64,000 nucleotides of DNA from contig CM055095.1 in NCBI GenBank assembly GCA_029204225.1, positions 33,233,732 to 33,297,731 of the forward strand. Direction: 5' to 3'. The stretch is from Diphasiastrum complanatum (Eukaryota; Streptophyta; Lycopodiopsida; Lycopodiales; Lycopodiaceae). The translations under genes and the position numbers were made by a program. The notes beneath the pieces were generated by a model. It searched no databases, was not told where the DNA came from, and saw nothing but the letters and a program-made list of their open reading frames with translations. Positions 32,251 through 42,660 of the stretch are shown in pieces (positions within the stretch are counted from its first letter, which is position 1; the number at the start of each line of letters is the position of its first letter).

Positions 32251-33447
32251 TCAAATATCATCAAGGACATTAATTTCTTTGGGCTTTTTTGGAGCAACCT
32301 CAATAGAGACAACGACAACCTCTCCAACAGTTTCCTCTAGAGTGACAACATTATAATCTTGAAATAGGACATCTGCAAAGTCCCCTGTGTCACTCACTTT
32401 CTTACTAGCGGGAAGTTGTAGTTTTTTTGACAGTGTAATTATAGGGTCTTCGTCATTTTTAGACTTTTCTATCTCAGTTAATTCATCTAGCAAAATTGAG
32501 ATAGATTTCATTCGTATTTTTATAAATTTTACTAAGCTAGAATCTAATTCTACAAATGCAACATGCTTGTCTTTTTTTTGCACAATGCATGCGCTTGTAG
32601 TGCCGCTACCGTGAACAAATATAAAACTCAATCTATTGGGTGTGAAAAAATTTCAATAAGATGATTAATTAATTGTTGTGGCTTTTGATAAGAACAAGCC
32701 ACGGAATCTGTCTTCGGATTTTTTAATTTTACCGTGCTAGAAATTGAAACAAGTTTCTAAAGTTAGTCAGACCGGTGGTGTTGTAGTGCAGCATAGAGTG
32801 TTTGTCATCCAGTGAATAATATCCAATGGTTATGTATTCAATCTCATTGCACAGTCGTTCACCACCATCATTGCAAACATTGGGCTTGTACCTATAAAAA
32901 AAATTATTATTATTTTAAACAATGACCTATGCTAAACACAGAATATATAAAAATTAAAACAAATAAAATTAATTTTTAAAAATGTTAAAAATGTACCAAA
33001 TGGCATTTTCGATCCCAGCATTGCAAAAACTTAAAGGAGCTTTCTGCACTGAAGCCGACTACCACCTTGAATGGAATATCACAACTCTCTAAATAGGAGA
33101 AGTTGTGATTTCAAAAAATCTTTGCATTACACTATGGATCTCAGTTAATTTAAATGGAGAATTATCATTTAGAGATTCTTGCATTTGAAATCCATAGCAG
33201 ATGTCTGCAATGCAAAGAGTGTAGAGTCTTTTCTTTAAAACATTTGAAATCTCTCTACAATCTCCTTCTTCCGTGTAAAAACATGTCATCGACACATTTT
33301 GGGAGGTATGTCTCTATTGAATCCTCCTCGACAATAGTCTCACCCCGTGCCAATCTTTCTTTGTCTCTTTTTTTTTCCTTCACTTTTAGAATATGTCATT
33401 TAAACTGCTCAGAAAGGATTGTATTTTTCATGTCTTCATCAAACTGA
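32251..33447 (-). pseudogene. Beta-class DNA amino-methyltransferase-like gene remnant
   Basis: Minus-strand pieces fit the N6_N4_Mtase (adenine-N6/cytosine-N4) fold with beta-class motif order. First is LCIADICYGF (about 33180-33210), aligned with the catalytic DPPY box but reading DICY. Next are EITTSPI-stop-RVVIFHS and SFCNAGIENAIW, then YKPNVCNDGGERLCNEIEYI, IGYYSLDD and MLHYN (32750-32891), KNPKTDSV, SYQKPQQLINHLIEIF (like TQKP...L) and D-stop-VLYLF. Then GSGTTSACIVQ (the SAM-binding GSGTT motif I, about 32575-32610) and HVAFVELDSSLVKFI, ending with a charged tail to 32251 (126-aa open part). Stops and at least two frameshifts make it non-functional. An intron (32892-32996) removes cleanly and keeps the frame, as expected for a nuclear gene. 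Upstream pieces reach 33447 next to a TTCTTTCAG acceptor-like site. Substrate is unknown. Without a database search the family call rests on motif order. Confidence 0.6.
32892..32996 (-). other. Probable spliceosomal intron in the methyltransferase remnant
   Basis: The minus strand reads ATTTG then GTACATTT...TTTTTTTATAG then GTACAAGCC. It is AT-rich, 105 bases, GT...AG. Removing it joins ENAIW to YKPNVC in one frame (phase 2), whereas reading through gives no sensible protein. Confidence 0.6.
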
Positions 33448-33456
33448 AAGAATAGA

Positions 33457-33700
33457 TAATGCAATTATGCTTAGCATAGGATGTACCAAATAAATAATTA
33501 AAAAATTTCAATGTTAAGCAAGGTAAAATGAAGAATGCAACAATGCTTAGCATAGGATGAACATCATAAATAATTAAAAAATTAAATTTATGCTAGATCC
33601 TAGCTTAGAGAATACAATTCTATGCTTAGCATAAGATATGAAAATAAAAAATTAATATATTTCTAAACTAAGCATGAGTGAAGTGAATATCATATCTTCT
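33457..33700. repeat. Short dispersed tandem repeat around ATGCTTAGCATA
   Basis: The motif ATGCTTAGCATA(G/A)GAT recurs at about 33466, 33547 and 33628, with surrounding AAATAATTAAAAAATT also repeated; the period is about 80 bases. It sits in the putative upstream intron of the methyltransferase remnant. Confidence 0.7.
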
Positions 33701-33720
33701 AAATAATATCAAAAAAACAG

Positions 33721-34159
33721 TGAGAGTTTCATTTTTACTGTTCAGAGGATAAAGCCTCTAGCACTCCTCAAATTCTTTACAATTCAACCTTGTTACCATG
33801 GCCTCTTAAACTTTCACGGTAGCTCTCCTCACAATCAATGATGAAGAACCAAAGTTTTGTAGCTACCTCATGCCATTTTGGATCTAAGCTATTTTGCTTG
33901 TTATCTCTCTAGCTTTCTCTCTCTAACTCGTGTTGAAGCTAATGCTAATACACTGAAATCTTGTACTTTTGTTCATTCTTTGATTCATTGCTATCATAAT
34001 CTGATGCTTAGCATGCTAGATTGTGGTTAAGCGATTTCTTCTTAACTAGATCTTGCTAAACAATCTAGAATCAGGTTACTGTGATAATCACAAAGCTTAA
34101 TCAAGATCAATCATACTTGTGGACATTCCCCACGCGTGTGAATTTTGGAAATTTGGTCA
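33721..34159 (+). mobile_element. Copia LTR, family L2
   Basis: Sequence ending ATTTGGTCA directly before a perfect PBS. The start at TGAGAGTTTC is a guess. It contains CACGCGTGTGAA at 34131. No coding content. It is the 5' LTR of the short copia gag fragment at 34742. Confidence 0.55.
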
Positions 34160-34171
34160 TGGTATCAGAGC
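34160..34171 (+). promoter_or_regulatory. Primer-binding site, iMet type
   Basis: Reads TGGTATCAGAGC exactly, followed by CAAATTAAGC. Confidence 0.85.
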
Positions 34172-34741
34172 CAAATTAAGCTTTGCATGCTACTTGAAAA
34201 GAGGTAGTACGGAATTCTGGAATTCCGCACACGTAAAAATCAGAGATTTTCAGTCCCTTTGTTCTCCTTGCTTATAGATCCAAAGATAGTAGTGTTATAG
34301 CTTAATGGAAAGCTTATGATCTGTACTTCTCATAGAAACTAAACCGAGTGATAGCATTTTGATTTGATTCAATCTTGCTTTGTTCTGAATCCATTGTTTT
34401 GAGCATCCTACACAAGAAAATAAAGATCAAGACTGAGTTTGAAGTAATGAAGATTTTTGAGCCTTCTAAGAGTCAATTGTGTTTTCTTTTGAAGAATTTT
34501 ACACGTGTCAAAAAGTAGGATTCAAACTAGCCAAAGTGTCTCAATCCACTTTGTGTGTCTGATCTAGATAACTTGTTTTGTGGAATATTTGAGAGTCATC
34601 TCAAATATAGTTGCTAGTGTTTCACATAGGAAGGTAGTACATCCTTGAAAATACCTATAGTGAAAGAGAGCATCAACTTTAAGTCTAATTGGAACAAGCT
34701 CAAACATATCTCAGTCCAATAACTAAGAAGTCTTCATTAAA

Positions 34742-34890
34742 ATGGCATCTAAGAGAGGATATCTTCTAGAAGCAGTGAAAGACTAAACACTTCTAATTAC
34801 TCAATTTGGAAGTTCAGAATGGAGTCTATCTTGATACTCCAGGACGTTATGGATATTGTGCTTGGTGTTGAGGAGGAGCCTCAAGCACAG
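34742..34890 (+). pseudogene. Copia gag N-terminus, truncated
   Basis: ATG at 34742 opens MASKRGY..., then (across a frame change) KLNTSNYSIWKFRMESILILQDVMDIV and VEEEPQAQ (in parts SNYSIWKFRMESIL and MDIVLGVEEEPQAQ). This is the classic copia gag start. It is cut at 34890 where an L1 LTR fragment begins, so only about 50 codons remain. The leader from the PBS to this ATG is about 570 bases. Confidence 0.75.
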
Positions 34891-35104
34891 GCAAATTCAT
34901 TTTTGATCAAACTTTCTCAATTTCCGATTGTCTAAAATTGTCTAAAGTCGTCTCTTAATTTTGTATGTTATATTCAATCAAGGTAAATCTATTCTATTAG
35001 TGCATAGACCAAAAACAGACCTGATTGAAGACACTGATATCAGTTGGATTTATTCAAACTTTCATCGTGTTCTCTGAGGAAGAATTCTTAACATTTTTCC
35101 TACA
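34891..35104 (+). mobile_element. Copia LTR, family L1, copy B (3' part)
   Basis: Matches the last 210 bases of copies A and C and ends CCTACA, followed by one base and a PBS. Its 5' half is missing at the junction with the L2 gag. Confidence 0.85.
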
Positions 35105-35105
35105 G

Positions 35106-35117
35106 TGGTATCAGAGC
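35106..35117 (+). promoter_or_regulatory. Primer-binding site, iMet type
   Basis: Reads TGGTATCAGAGC. It fixes the 3' boundary of L1 LTRs at CCTACA. Confidence 0.85.
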
Positions 35118-35215
35118 ATATCAGAGCCGATACAGAGGTATCCTCGCACCCCTCTCAGCATCCTTCACGCATCCATCAGCAGCCATTATCTTGAGCTTAT
35201 TCAAGAGATTAGAAG

Positions 35216-36594
35216 ATGTCATCGATCAACAATATTTAGTCTAAGATCAGTATGATTTTGGATCTAGACGGTTTGAATTATTTGATCTTTGGCAATGGGT
35301 AGAACCAATAGAAGAGAAGCCAATAACTACTCCTAGCAAAGAACTTCAAGAATGAAGTTCGAGAAATGACAAAGCTATAGCAATTATTGCATCTTCAGTG
35401 CACGACAACATAATGCTAGATCTTACATCAATTTCGAACGCGAAAGATTTATGGGAAGAATTGCAAACCAAGAATGAGACTCGATCTCGTAATCAAATCA
35501 TGTTCTTGGAAGACCAATTAACTTACCTACAATGGGACGGCAAAGACCTGACCACATTTGTACAAAAGATGAAAGAACTATTTATTTCTTTGCAAAATTA
35601 TGGCACGGAAAATGCAATCTCAAAGGAAAAACAGCTTAGCTATTTTCTTCGAGCCCTACCCAGGTCATTCCACACAACTCAAACTTTACTAGCGAAAGAT
35701 TCGACTATGACACTTAAAAAGGCAATAGATTGAGTCAAAGAGGAAGTAGAAGCTCGCGAACGTTATGATGATAATGGTGATTCTGAAAATGCTCTATTTA
35801 CTCAGAAGAATAAATCTTCAAAGAAGTCTAAGTTTAAGAGGGAGTCGTCTAAAAAGAATGGAAACGAATCCAAGACAAATGATCAACAATCTGAAAAACA
35901 ACAGAAAAATTTTAATGATAGAAAGATTTGCAACAGATGCAAAAGATCAAGTCATACAGAAGACAAGTGTTGGTTAAATCCAAAAATTGATTGCATTCAT
36001 TGTCATAAACGGGGTCATGCAACAGTAGACTGTTATCAAAATTTTAGAAACAAGGAGGAGCAGAATCGAAGCGAACCTTCAGATTCAAATTTTGTCGAAG
36101 ACAAAGCACAATGCTCCAGAGCAGTAGAAGACAGGACGACAAAGAACTTAGTAGCATATGTTTGTGTTGATCTATGTTGTTCATCGGATTCAAAAATTCA
36201 AGAAGTAGTACTTGATTCGGGAGCCCCCACATTTTGTTTCCTCGAAACAAATTTTATCTGACTATAAGAAGAAGAATGATTCAAGATTAATTATACTTGG
36301 AGACGGTTCTAAATATGTAGTTGATGAAACTGGTGTACTATGGTTGGACACGAATCAGGCTGACAAGAAACTAGAGGAAGTTCTCTATGTCCCTACTCTT
36401 GATAGAGATCTTCTATCCGTAGCAAAGATAGTCGACACAAGAATGTTAGTAACTTTCACAAGGGACACTTGTAAAATGTTTGATGAAGATTTTGATAACC
36501 TAGTTACTAAAGGCAACAGAGAAAGAAATTTGTATCATTTGGACATTCAAACTCGAATCAAACAAGCAAATCAAACTCAAGAATCGACAGATAT
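35216..36594 (+). pseudogene. Ty1/copia gag-protease remnant of family L1
   Basis: About 100 bases after the PBS an ATG (35216) starts a broken gag (LDLTSISNAKDLWEEL, RNQIMFLEDQLTYLQW, FVQKMKELFISL, SYFLRALPRSF; 35398-35733). Two CCHC knuckles follow (CNRCKRSSHTEDKC and CIHCHKRGHATVDC, about 35930-36035), then a protease with LDSGAPTFCF (about 36210; SGA conserved) and a GAG-pre-like block LEEVLYVPTLDRDLLSVAKI (36370-36430). It is cut at 36594 by the end of a minus-strand gypsy LTR, so integrase, RT and RNase H are absent. Several stops occur before 35398. Confidence 0.85.
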
Positions 36595-37106
36595 TGTGGT
36601 GGCCTAGTTGTTATAGATTTTCACAAAATCAATGAATTAAGTAGTATAAAAGGTTTGATTGTTCCCCAAGAGAGAATAATGTCGTCTTTTGTATAATAAG
36701 TGTATGGAAGAAGGAAAATGGAATGTGATGTGTAATATTAACATTGAATACTACAACGACATATCTGGTTATCCAAAGATATTTGGGTAAATTGGCATCC
36801 ATGAACACCAATGGTGAAACGATTTGTTCAAGGTTTGTGATAATAAAGATTACTTTATCTTTCAGGCTCTTGGACAACAATAAGCAATTAGATCAAACAA
36901 CAACTAGCAAATAGATTCATCAAATAGAATCGGATTGGCTAATTATTTCTCTTAATCATACACAGTGAATCAGTTCTTTATCACAGAAAGCAAACATAAT
37001 AGAGCATCAAACAAGTTCATTATCTGAACACATAGCTCATTCAGAATTGAAAGAAGTTCTGCTTATGGTTATGCTTAAAAACTTCGGCTAATTCCCTGCA
37101 CACAAT
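36595..37106 (-). mobile_element. Gypsy 3' LTR, truncated copy
   Basis: Matches 59421-59920 and ends (minus) GGCCACCACA at 36595, the same boundary as the complete LTR at 59421-60426. The 5' half is missing: at about 37107 the sequence jumps to a segment corresponding to about 63300-63530. It was therefore deleted together with the 3' ORF region. Confidence 0.75.
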
Positions 37107-37345
37107 TTCCATGATGCTCGTAATAATAAACTAGCGATGGCGGAAGAGAGCTTGATCATAAAAATTCACAAAATCAGAGAGCAAGAGTGATGGAAAATTG
37201 GTAGCAAAAAACAGAAGTGTTTGAGGGTTTTGGTGTATTGATGATATATCGGCAGATTAGACAAGTTTTTAATGAAAGCGTGTCCTTCATTTTGAAGGTA
37301 CAGACTCAACAATAAAGTATCTAGCCCTAAAAAACAAAAATAGAT
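37107..37345 (-). other. Gypsy post-integrase segment
   Basis: Corresponds to about 63300-63530 (shared GAGAGCAAGAGTGATGGAAAA and a TTTTTGTTTT..AGGGCTAG stretch with an AAATAAATAAATAA tract on the plus strand). It normally lies between integrase and the 3' ORF of this family. The 3' ORF itself has been deleted. Confidence 0.6.
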
Positions 37346-38180
37346 AAGTAAATAAATAATACAGATGGTAACTTCTGATCCCAATCAGAAGAATGCGTTT
37401 CTGTTACTTTATTCAACATTTTACATAAAATTCCATTTGCACGCTTCGTAAGCCCATTCGCTTTTGGATTATATGGAGTGGTTTGGCGATGCGTAATAGA
37501 AAAGTATGACAACATGGCCTCGATGGGTTCCCCTGTCGCTAACAAGTTCTAAGGGACATCCATATCGTGTGATAATGTTTTGGAATAAAAACTTTGCTAC
37601 AGTCTTAGCATCGTTTTTCTGTGGCTTCGGCCTCTACCATCTTGGTAGCATAGTCCATAGCAACGAGAATGTAATGTCGACGAGTTTTATGCCTGATTGG
37701 TTTGATAGGCCCTACAAAATCTATCCTCCACTTCTTGAAGGGTGCTAAGAAAATAACTGGAGTATGCAGCCAATGTGTCGCGAAGCTAGGTTTTCCCATC
37801 CTCTAACTGCATTATTTTTTTGAATGAATAATTTAACATCTCTATGGACGGTAGGCCACCAATATTTAGCATTGAAAATTTTTTTCGCAGTGTTTTTAAG
37901 AGCATAGTGACCACCCCCCGAATCTTCCTCATGTAATGCACTTATTACAGCGGTCGTCTTGGTTGGTTCTAAACATCGGGGGAGGCTATCGTTAGCTCCT
38001 AATTATTACAATATTCTATTTACAATCGTACAAGGTCCTACTTTTGAAAGGAAAACAGTTTTTTGTTGTTTATTAAAATGTTCAGGATAAATCTGGTCCT
38101 GTAAAAAGTTAATAATGTCCATATAAATTGATGTTTCCGATTGAATACGCATTATATGTTCATCCGAAAATTCTTCTACT
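37346..38180 (-). pseudogene. Gypsy integrase remnant
   Basis: The minus strand reads ALHEEDSGGGHYALKN (HxxxxxH), AKYWWPTVHRDV, then PFKKWRIDFVGPIKPI (first Asp), HYILVAMDYATKMVEAEA, RYGCPLELVSDRGTH (second Asp), HRQTTPYNPKANGLTKRANG (the catalytic Glu position in GQ.E reads as K/R or is lost), and SDWDQKLPS. The Cys pair of the zinc domain is not readable. Frameshifts are present. It is joined at 38180 to a copia gag-protease ORF of the same strand and at 37345 to post-integrase sequence. Confidence 0.8.
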
Positions 38181-40034
38181 CTATGTTTTAGGTAATGAAT
38201 CATATGATAATGATTCTTCCTCACTATCATTCACAATGACATCATTCAAAGTACATCCTACTTTGAACTCTTCGCATACTTCTCTTCTGCTTGACTTGTG
38301 ACTATCTCCCTCACTAAGTCTCTTGATAGAACCATTTGATCTACTCTCTTTATGAAGACATGTGACTCCACTTGCTGGAAAAATGACTTTCTTGTACTCA
38401 TCACAAAAGAATTTAGAAGAACCACCTCCTTCATGCATGCACCTAGCAACATCTTTTGACATATGATCAAAGAAATCATCAACAACAATCTTTTCCAAAG
38501 AAGAACCTTCACCTCCATTGATGAAGTTAGCTCTTTTCTTACCTTTTGCATGCTTGCACTTGCCATGAAGAACCATTGAAACACCATCATTATTCTCAAG
38601 ACTAGCCAAGTTAGCACAAAGATGAACATCTCCAAGAAGCATCTTAGATCTTGACCTAGATCTAGCATAAGGAAGCTTGTTAGACTTTGCATAAGATCCA
38701 CCAATCTTATTGATGCTAAAAGGTAACTTTGGAAAATTGAGACCAATCTCCTTTTCCATTCCATCCTTTTTGTTAGCCATAACAAAAGCATCAAGCTTGA
38801 AAAGTCTACCTTGTCTATTGCCCCTAGCAACCAAGATTTCTTCCTTTGTAATGAAACAAGCATCACCACCAAACTTTACCATGTATCCTTTCTTTATCAT
38901 TTGACCAACACTTAGCAAATTCTTTGAAAGTGAAGGAATGTAAAGAACACCATCAAGTCTTGCTTTCCTATTAGTAGAGAGACAAATAGGAATTAAACCA
39001 ATACCTTCAATCACACACTCACCACCATTGGCCATGTGAATTGCTTTCTTGGCTCCATCATAAGTGACCAAAGAAGTAAAGAACTCCTTGTGACTAGTCA
39101 TGTGTGAGCTAGCTCCACTATCAATCCACCATGAATCTTTGTCACCTTCACTTGATATTGGACTTGATGAACACATCAAAAGAGAATCACCACCACCTAG
39201 ACCCTCATCATTAGTAGTAAAGTTGATTTGCTTGCTACCTTCATCTCTTTGCTTCTTCAAACATTCATTTGCAAAATGCCCTTTGATTCCATAATAAAAG
39301 CATTTCAACTTAGACTTATCTTTCTTTTTGCCAAAAGAAGAAGTCTCACCTTGATCTTGCCCTTTAGACCACTTGCCTTTGCCTTTGCCCTTGAACTTGC
39401 CTTTGATGAACATAGCATCCTCTTCATAATGAGATGTCAATGTAGATCCACCTCCTCTTGATTGAAGCCTATACTTCTCATTCACCAAGATCTCTTGCAA
39501 ATCCACAATACTTGGCAAAGTCTTTTGAATAGCAAAACTTTGAACAAGATTATCATGATCATCCAACAAGCCATTAAGTATAACTTGAACAAGCTCTACC
39601 TCCTTAATGCTTTCATCAATACATGCTAACTCATCATTGAATGCTTTAACCCTCAGAACAAAAGCATGAGTAATCTCTTCCTTCTTTTGAAAACTTTGAA
39701 AGATTTGCCTCCTAAGAGTAAGCACCCTTGATGTAGACTTGGATTCATAAAGCTTCTTCAAAGCTTCCCAAGCCTCCAAAGATGATGTGCACTTACCAAC
39801 TTCTTTGAGAAGTTCATTGGTAACATTCATCTTAATCATGTGTAGAGCTTTCTTTGCTCTCTTGTCATACCTCATTTGATCTTGAGGTGCTTGAGGCCTC
39901 TCCTCCACACCTGCAACAATCTCCATCAACTCATTCATCTCCAATAAGAACTCCATCCTCACCTTCCAAGTAGAATAGTTGATTGAGGTAAGCCTATCAT
40001 TGCTCTCCAACATAAAGCTTCCACTTGTAGCCAT
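38181..40034 (-). CDS. Copia-type gag-protease ORF without pol, copy 1
   Basis: An uninterrupted 617-codon frame from ATG at 40034. Residues 1-180: copia gag (MATSGSFMLESNDRL, STWKVRMEFLLEMNEL, ALHMIKMNVTNEL, STSRVLTLRRQIF). Around 215-250: a basic GK-rich stretch and knuckle CFYYGIKGHFANEC, whose second Cys reads Tyr. Around 290-310: protease WWIDSGASSHMT, then GVLYIPSLSKNLLSVGQM. After about residue 410 (GRLFKLDAFV) the expected LWHRRLGH and integrase are replaced by a polar extension (KLPYARSRSRSKMLLGD, GKKRANFINGG, VGCTLNDV). The same extension is present in copy 2 (51483-53497), so it belongs to the family. The last 10 or so residues come from the junction near 38181. The leader, PBS and LTR lie upstream. 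Whether it is translated today is unknown; the open frame suggests recent activity or selection. Confidence 0.75.
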   Translation of the reverse strand: MATSGSFMLESNDRLTSINYSTWKVRMEFLLEMNELMEIVAGVEERPQAPQDQMRYDKRAKKALHMIKMNVTNELLKEVGKCTSSLEAWEALKKLYESKSTSRVLTLRRQIFQSFQKKEEITHAFVLRVKAFNDELACIDESIKEVELVQVILNGLLDDHDNLVQSFAIQKTLPSIVDLQEILVNEKYRLQSRGGGSTLTSHYEEDAMFIKGKFKGKGKGKWSKGQDQGETSSFGKKKDKSKLKCFYYGIKGHFANECLKKQRDEGSKQINFTTNDEGLGGGDSLLMCSSSPISSEGDKDSWWIDSGASSHMTSHKEFFTSLVTYDGAKKAIHMANGGECVIEGIGLIPICLSTNRKARLDGVLYIPSLSKNLLSVGQMIKKGYMVKFGGDACFITKEEILVARGNRQGRLFKLDAFVMANKKDGMEKEIGLNFPKLPFSINKIGGSYAKSNKLPYARSRSRSKMLLGDVHLCANLASLENNDGVSMVLHGKCKHAKGKKRANFINGGEGSSLEKIVVDDFFDHMSKDVARCMHEGGGSSKFFCDEYKKVIFPASGVTCLHKESRSNGSIKRLSEGDSHKSSRREVCEEFKVGCTLNDVIVNDSEEESLSYDSLPKT

Positions 40035-40623
40035 GTTGAAGTGACTTGATCTTCTCTTTCAACCTGTTCCAATGCACAAAGCACTCTCTTGAATGTCAAA
40101 AAATGAACTCAAGAAGAAATCACAAAGATATGGACCCTCTCAAATCTCTTCTAGCACTTCTAACTAGAAAATCAACACATAGAATAGTGAAATCTTGATC
40201 AACCTATGATCTATCCTCAATCTAATGATTCTTGCCACTTTTTAAGATTGAAACACACTCAAATGAAGTTCAGTAACCTCACAAACTAGAGATCCAATCA
40301 AAATTAGGGTTTTGACAAAATAACAAAAAATTGAATATCTCAAATTCTACATGCAATTTCTAGAAACTTGGTATATCTTCTTGTAGACTCCAATAAGACC
40401 TTCCTAATGCACTAAAAATCATCTAATTCCAGTAAAGCAAGTGTGAAATTGGAGTTTATCAAGTATATAACCCCATATTGAGTTTTGGCCTACAAAAGAT
40501 CAATTTTACACATGCAAAAATGCTGATTTTTGAGTAGAGATCAATCTAGCATGCTCTAGCATTGGTAACTCCTCCAAATCCTTGCTAAAGATGGCTGATC
40601 CTTTCATAACCTGAAACACAAGA
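40035..40623 (-). other. Leader of the gag-protease element
   Basis: About 590 bases between PBS and gag ATG with no coding motif. It is similar in length to the L2 leader (34172-34741). Confidence 0.6.
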
Positions 40624-40635
40624 GCTCTGATACCA
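40624..40635 (-). promoter_or_regulatory. Primer-binding site, iMet type
   Basis: The minus strand reads TGGTATCAGAGC directly after LTR end CTTCACA. Confidence 0.85.
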
Positions 40636-41588
40636 TGTGAAGGATTTCAGATCATTCAAGATCCAATCCATGTCCCAAATCTTTGGTTACAATAAGGAGC
40701 AAACCAACAATCCTGCCAATGTAGAAAAATCAGCATCTACATACAAAATGAGATGCAAACTCTAAGAAATATTGATCAAACATGAACCAAAACATAAAAT
40801 ATGTTTGCTGTCCGTACAATTACAGTATACTACTGTATTTCACACATGTGGAACCGAAAAATAACAATAAATGATCATTCTATACACAAGATTGCAAGAT
40901 AACACCAAGATAGTGCACCAATGAGTAGTAGAACCCAAAGAGAACCGTGTATAATGATGAAATGAGAGAGAGAAGAGAGAAGATGTGTCTCTCCACGAGT
41001 TACATCCTTTTATAGAGTTTTCAAACCCTATTTGGCCACTTGGCTTTCCCTCCAAAATGTAAACCCTACTATTTTTGGGTCTAGATTCAATGTACCCAAA
41101 GTTCAAATTTGAATCTCTCTCAAACTCGACTACCAACTTTCCCACACTTTCAAAAAGTGTTTATTGAATGTATTTTAAACTAATATAACTTCAAAAAGTT
41201 TATCTCTAAGTAAAAAATGAGTTTTGGCCTCTTATTGACAATTTACCAAAATATGACTAGACTAGACTAAACTAGTTGAAATCTCTCACATATAGTGATT
41301 TCAAAAGTTCTGCCTCTTCCGCTTCAGTTTTTGCATTGAGCACACCAAGACTTTTAGTCTTAAAGCTCTAGTCCCAAATTTTGGAACGAGCATGAAGAGA
41401 AGTTATTACATCTCATGCTTAACTAAGTATTGTTTGAAGTTAACCATACTAGTTAAACGTCGGGCAAGGCCGGAAACTTGGAAAACGATGACCAGAAGTT
41501 ACCGGTTTTCATTCTCTCTCTACATAACCTCTCTCTAAAGTGAAATTTCTTAAAGGGCCCATTTTGAGCCCATATTTCTCCTAATGCT
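40636..41588 (-). mobile_element. 5' LTR of the gag-protease element
   Basis: Ends CTTCACA at 40636 (minus). A TATA box CTATAAAAGG lies at 41005-41014 and a GA-rich run near 40965-40985. The 5' start is not certain: homology with the second copy's LTR (which starts TGTGAAAATTG) is weak, and an L1 LTR begins at 41589, so the boundary lies between about 41255 and 41588. Confidence 0.6.
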
Positions 41589-42106
41589 TGTCGCAAAATA
41601 TTTTGATTCTTGTTCAACCTCAAAACTATCAACTATCGCGAACAATTTGCGAAACACGAAGCTATCGCAAAGAGACAAATTGTCGCGAACAATTCGCAAA
41701 TAAAATAATTCAAGTTTGGAAACAGAACGTTTATTTGAATACTGTTACAGAATTAAAAGGCCAAAAGACTTGTCCTGTAACAATATAAATACATGTGCAC
41801 TACTCGTTGTAGCATCAAAATCAGAGACACAACAGAGAAAAAAGGTAGCAAGAGATGTATACTAATGATTCAGATTCAGAATTATAAAAATTCATTTTTT
41901 GATCAACTGTTTCTGATTGTCTAAATTTGTCTATAATATTCTCGCAATATATCTCTTAATTTCGTATGCTTTATTCAATCAAGGTAAAAATTGTTCTATT
42001 AGTACATCGACCAGAAACAGACCCGATTGAAGACACTAATATTAGTTTGATTTATTCAAACTTTCATCTTGTTCTCTGAGGAAGAATTATTACTATTTTT
42101 CTTACA
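41589..42106 (+). mobile_element. Copia LTR, family L1, copy C
   Basis: About 518 bases, TGTCGCAAAAT...TTCTTACA, with TATA box TATAAATA at 41784-41791. It is the longest L1 copy. Downstream is copia RT/RNase H sequence, not a PBS, as at copy A. Confidence 0.8.
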
Positions 42107-42660
42107 GGGTTAAGACTGAAGGGCCAAGAGTTAAGTTTTATCATGCTTTGATAATAGTGTCCCACTTGATATTAATTTATTTCATCAGCTAATTGGAAGC
42201 CTTACCACCACATGTCCTGATGTTTGCTATGTTGTGAGTTTGATTAGCCAATTTATGGCAACACCTACATTGGATTATTGGAAGATTGCAAAGAGGATCT
42301 TGAGATATTTTAAAGGCATACCTAATCTTGGTTTGATTTACAGAAGACATCATGACCTACCTAAACTATAGGCTTATGTCAATTGATGCTAACTGGGCTG
42401 GTAATGTAGATGATAGAAGATCAACCACAATGTCATGATAACTTTCAATTTTGGCAATGGTTATTTTTTTGTTGTTTTTGGCAATGGTTGTTGTCAATTT
42501 TGAAAATACCATATCTCTTTCAACCATTGAAGTTGAGTATAAAGCATTAAGCTCAACAACTCAAGAAGTAGTTTGGTTGTGATAGTTGTTAGGTGAGACT
42601 GGTATGAAACAAACACAAAGTACTGTCATTCTTAGTGATAGCTAAAGCAAAATACAGTTT
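42107..42660 (+). pseudogene. Ty1/copia RT/RNase H fragment
   Basis: Reads LIGSLTTTCPDVCYVVSLISQFM, ATPTLDYWKIAKRILRYFKGI (about 42188-42325; parts YVVSLISQFMATPT and WKIAKRILRYFKGI), then a YKALSS-type RNase H block (about 42535). Broken by stops. It starts right after the L1 LTR. Confidence 0.75.

Noticed and set aside
32251-32631. The 126-aa minus ORF as an independent small gene
   Set aside because: Upstream frames continue it logically (QKP segment, D.VLYLF) through a stop and a frameshift, so it is the C-terminal piece of a longer decayed gene.
33721-36594. One continuous copia element from LTR L2 to the protease
   Set aside because: A second LTR end and PBS at 34891-35117 interrupt the first gag after about 50 codons, so two different elements are joined.
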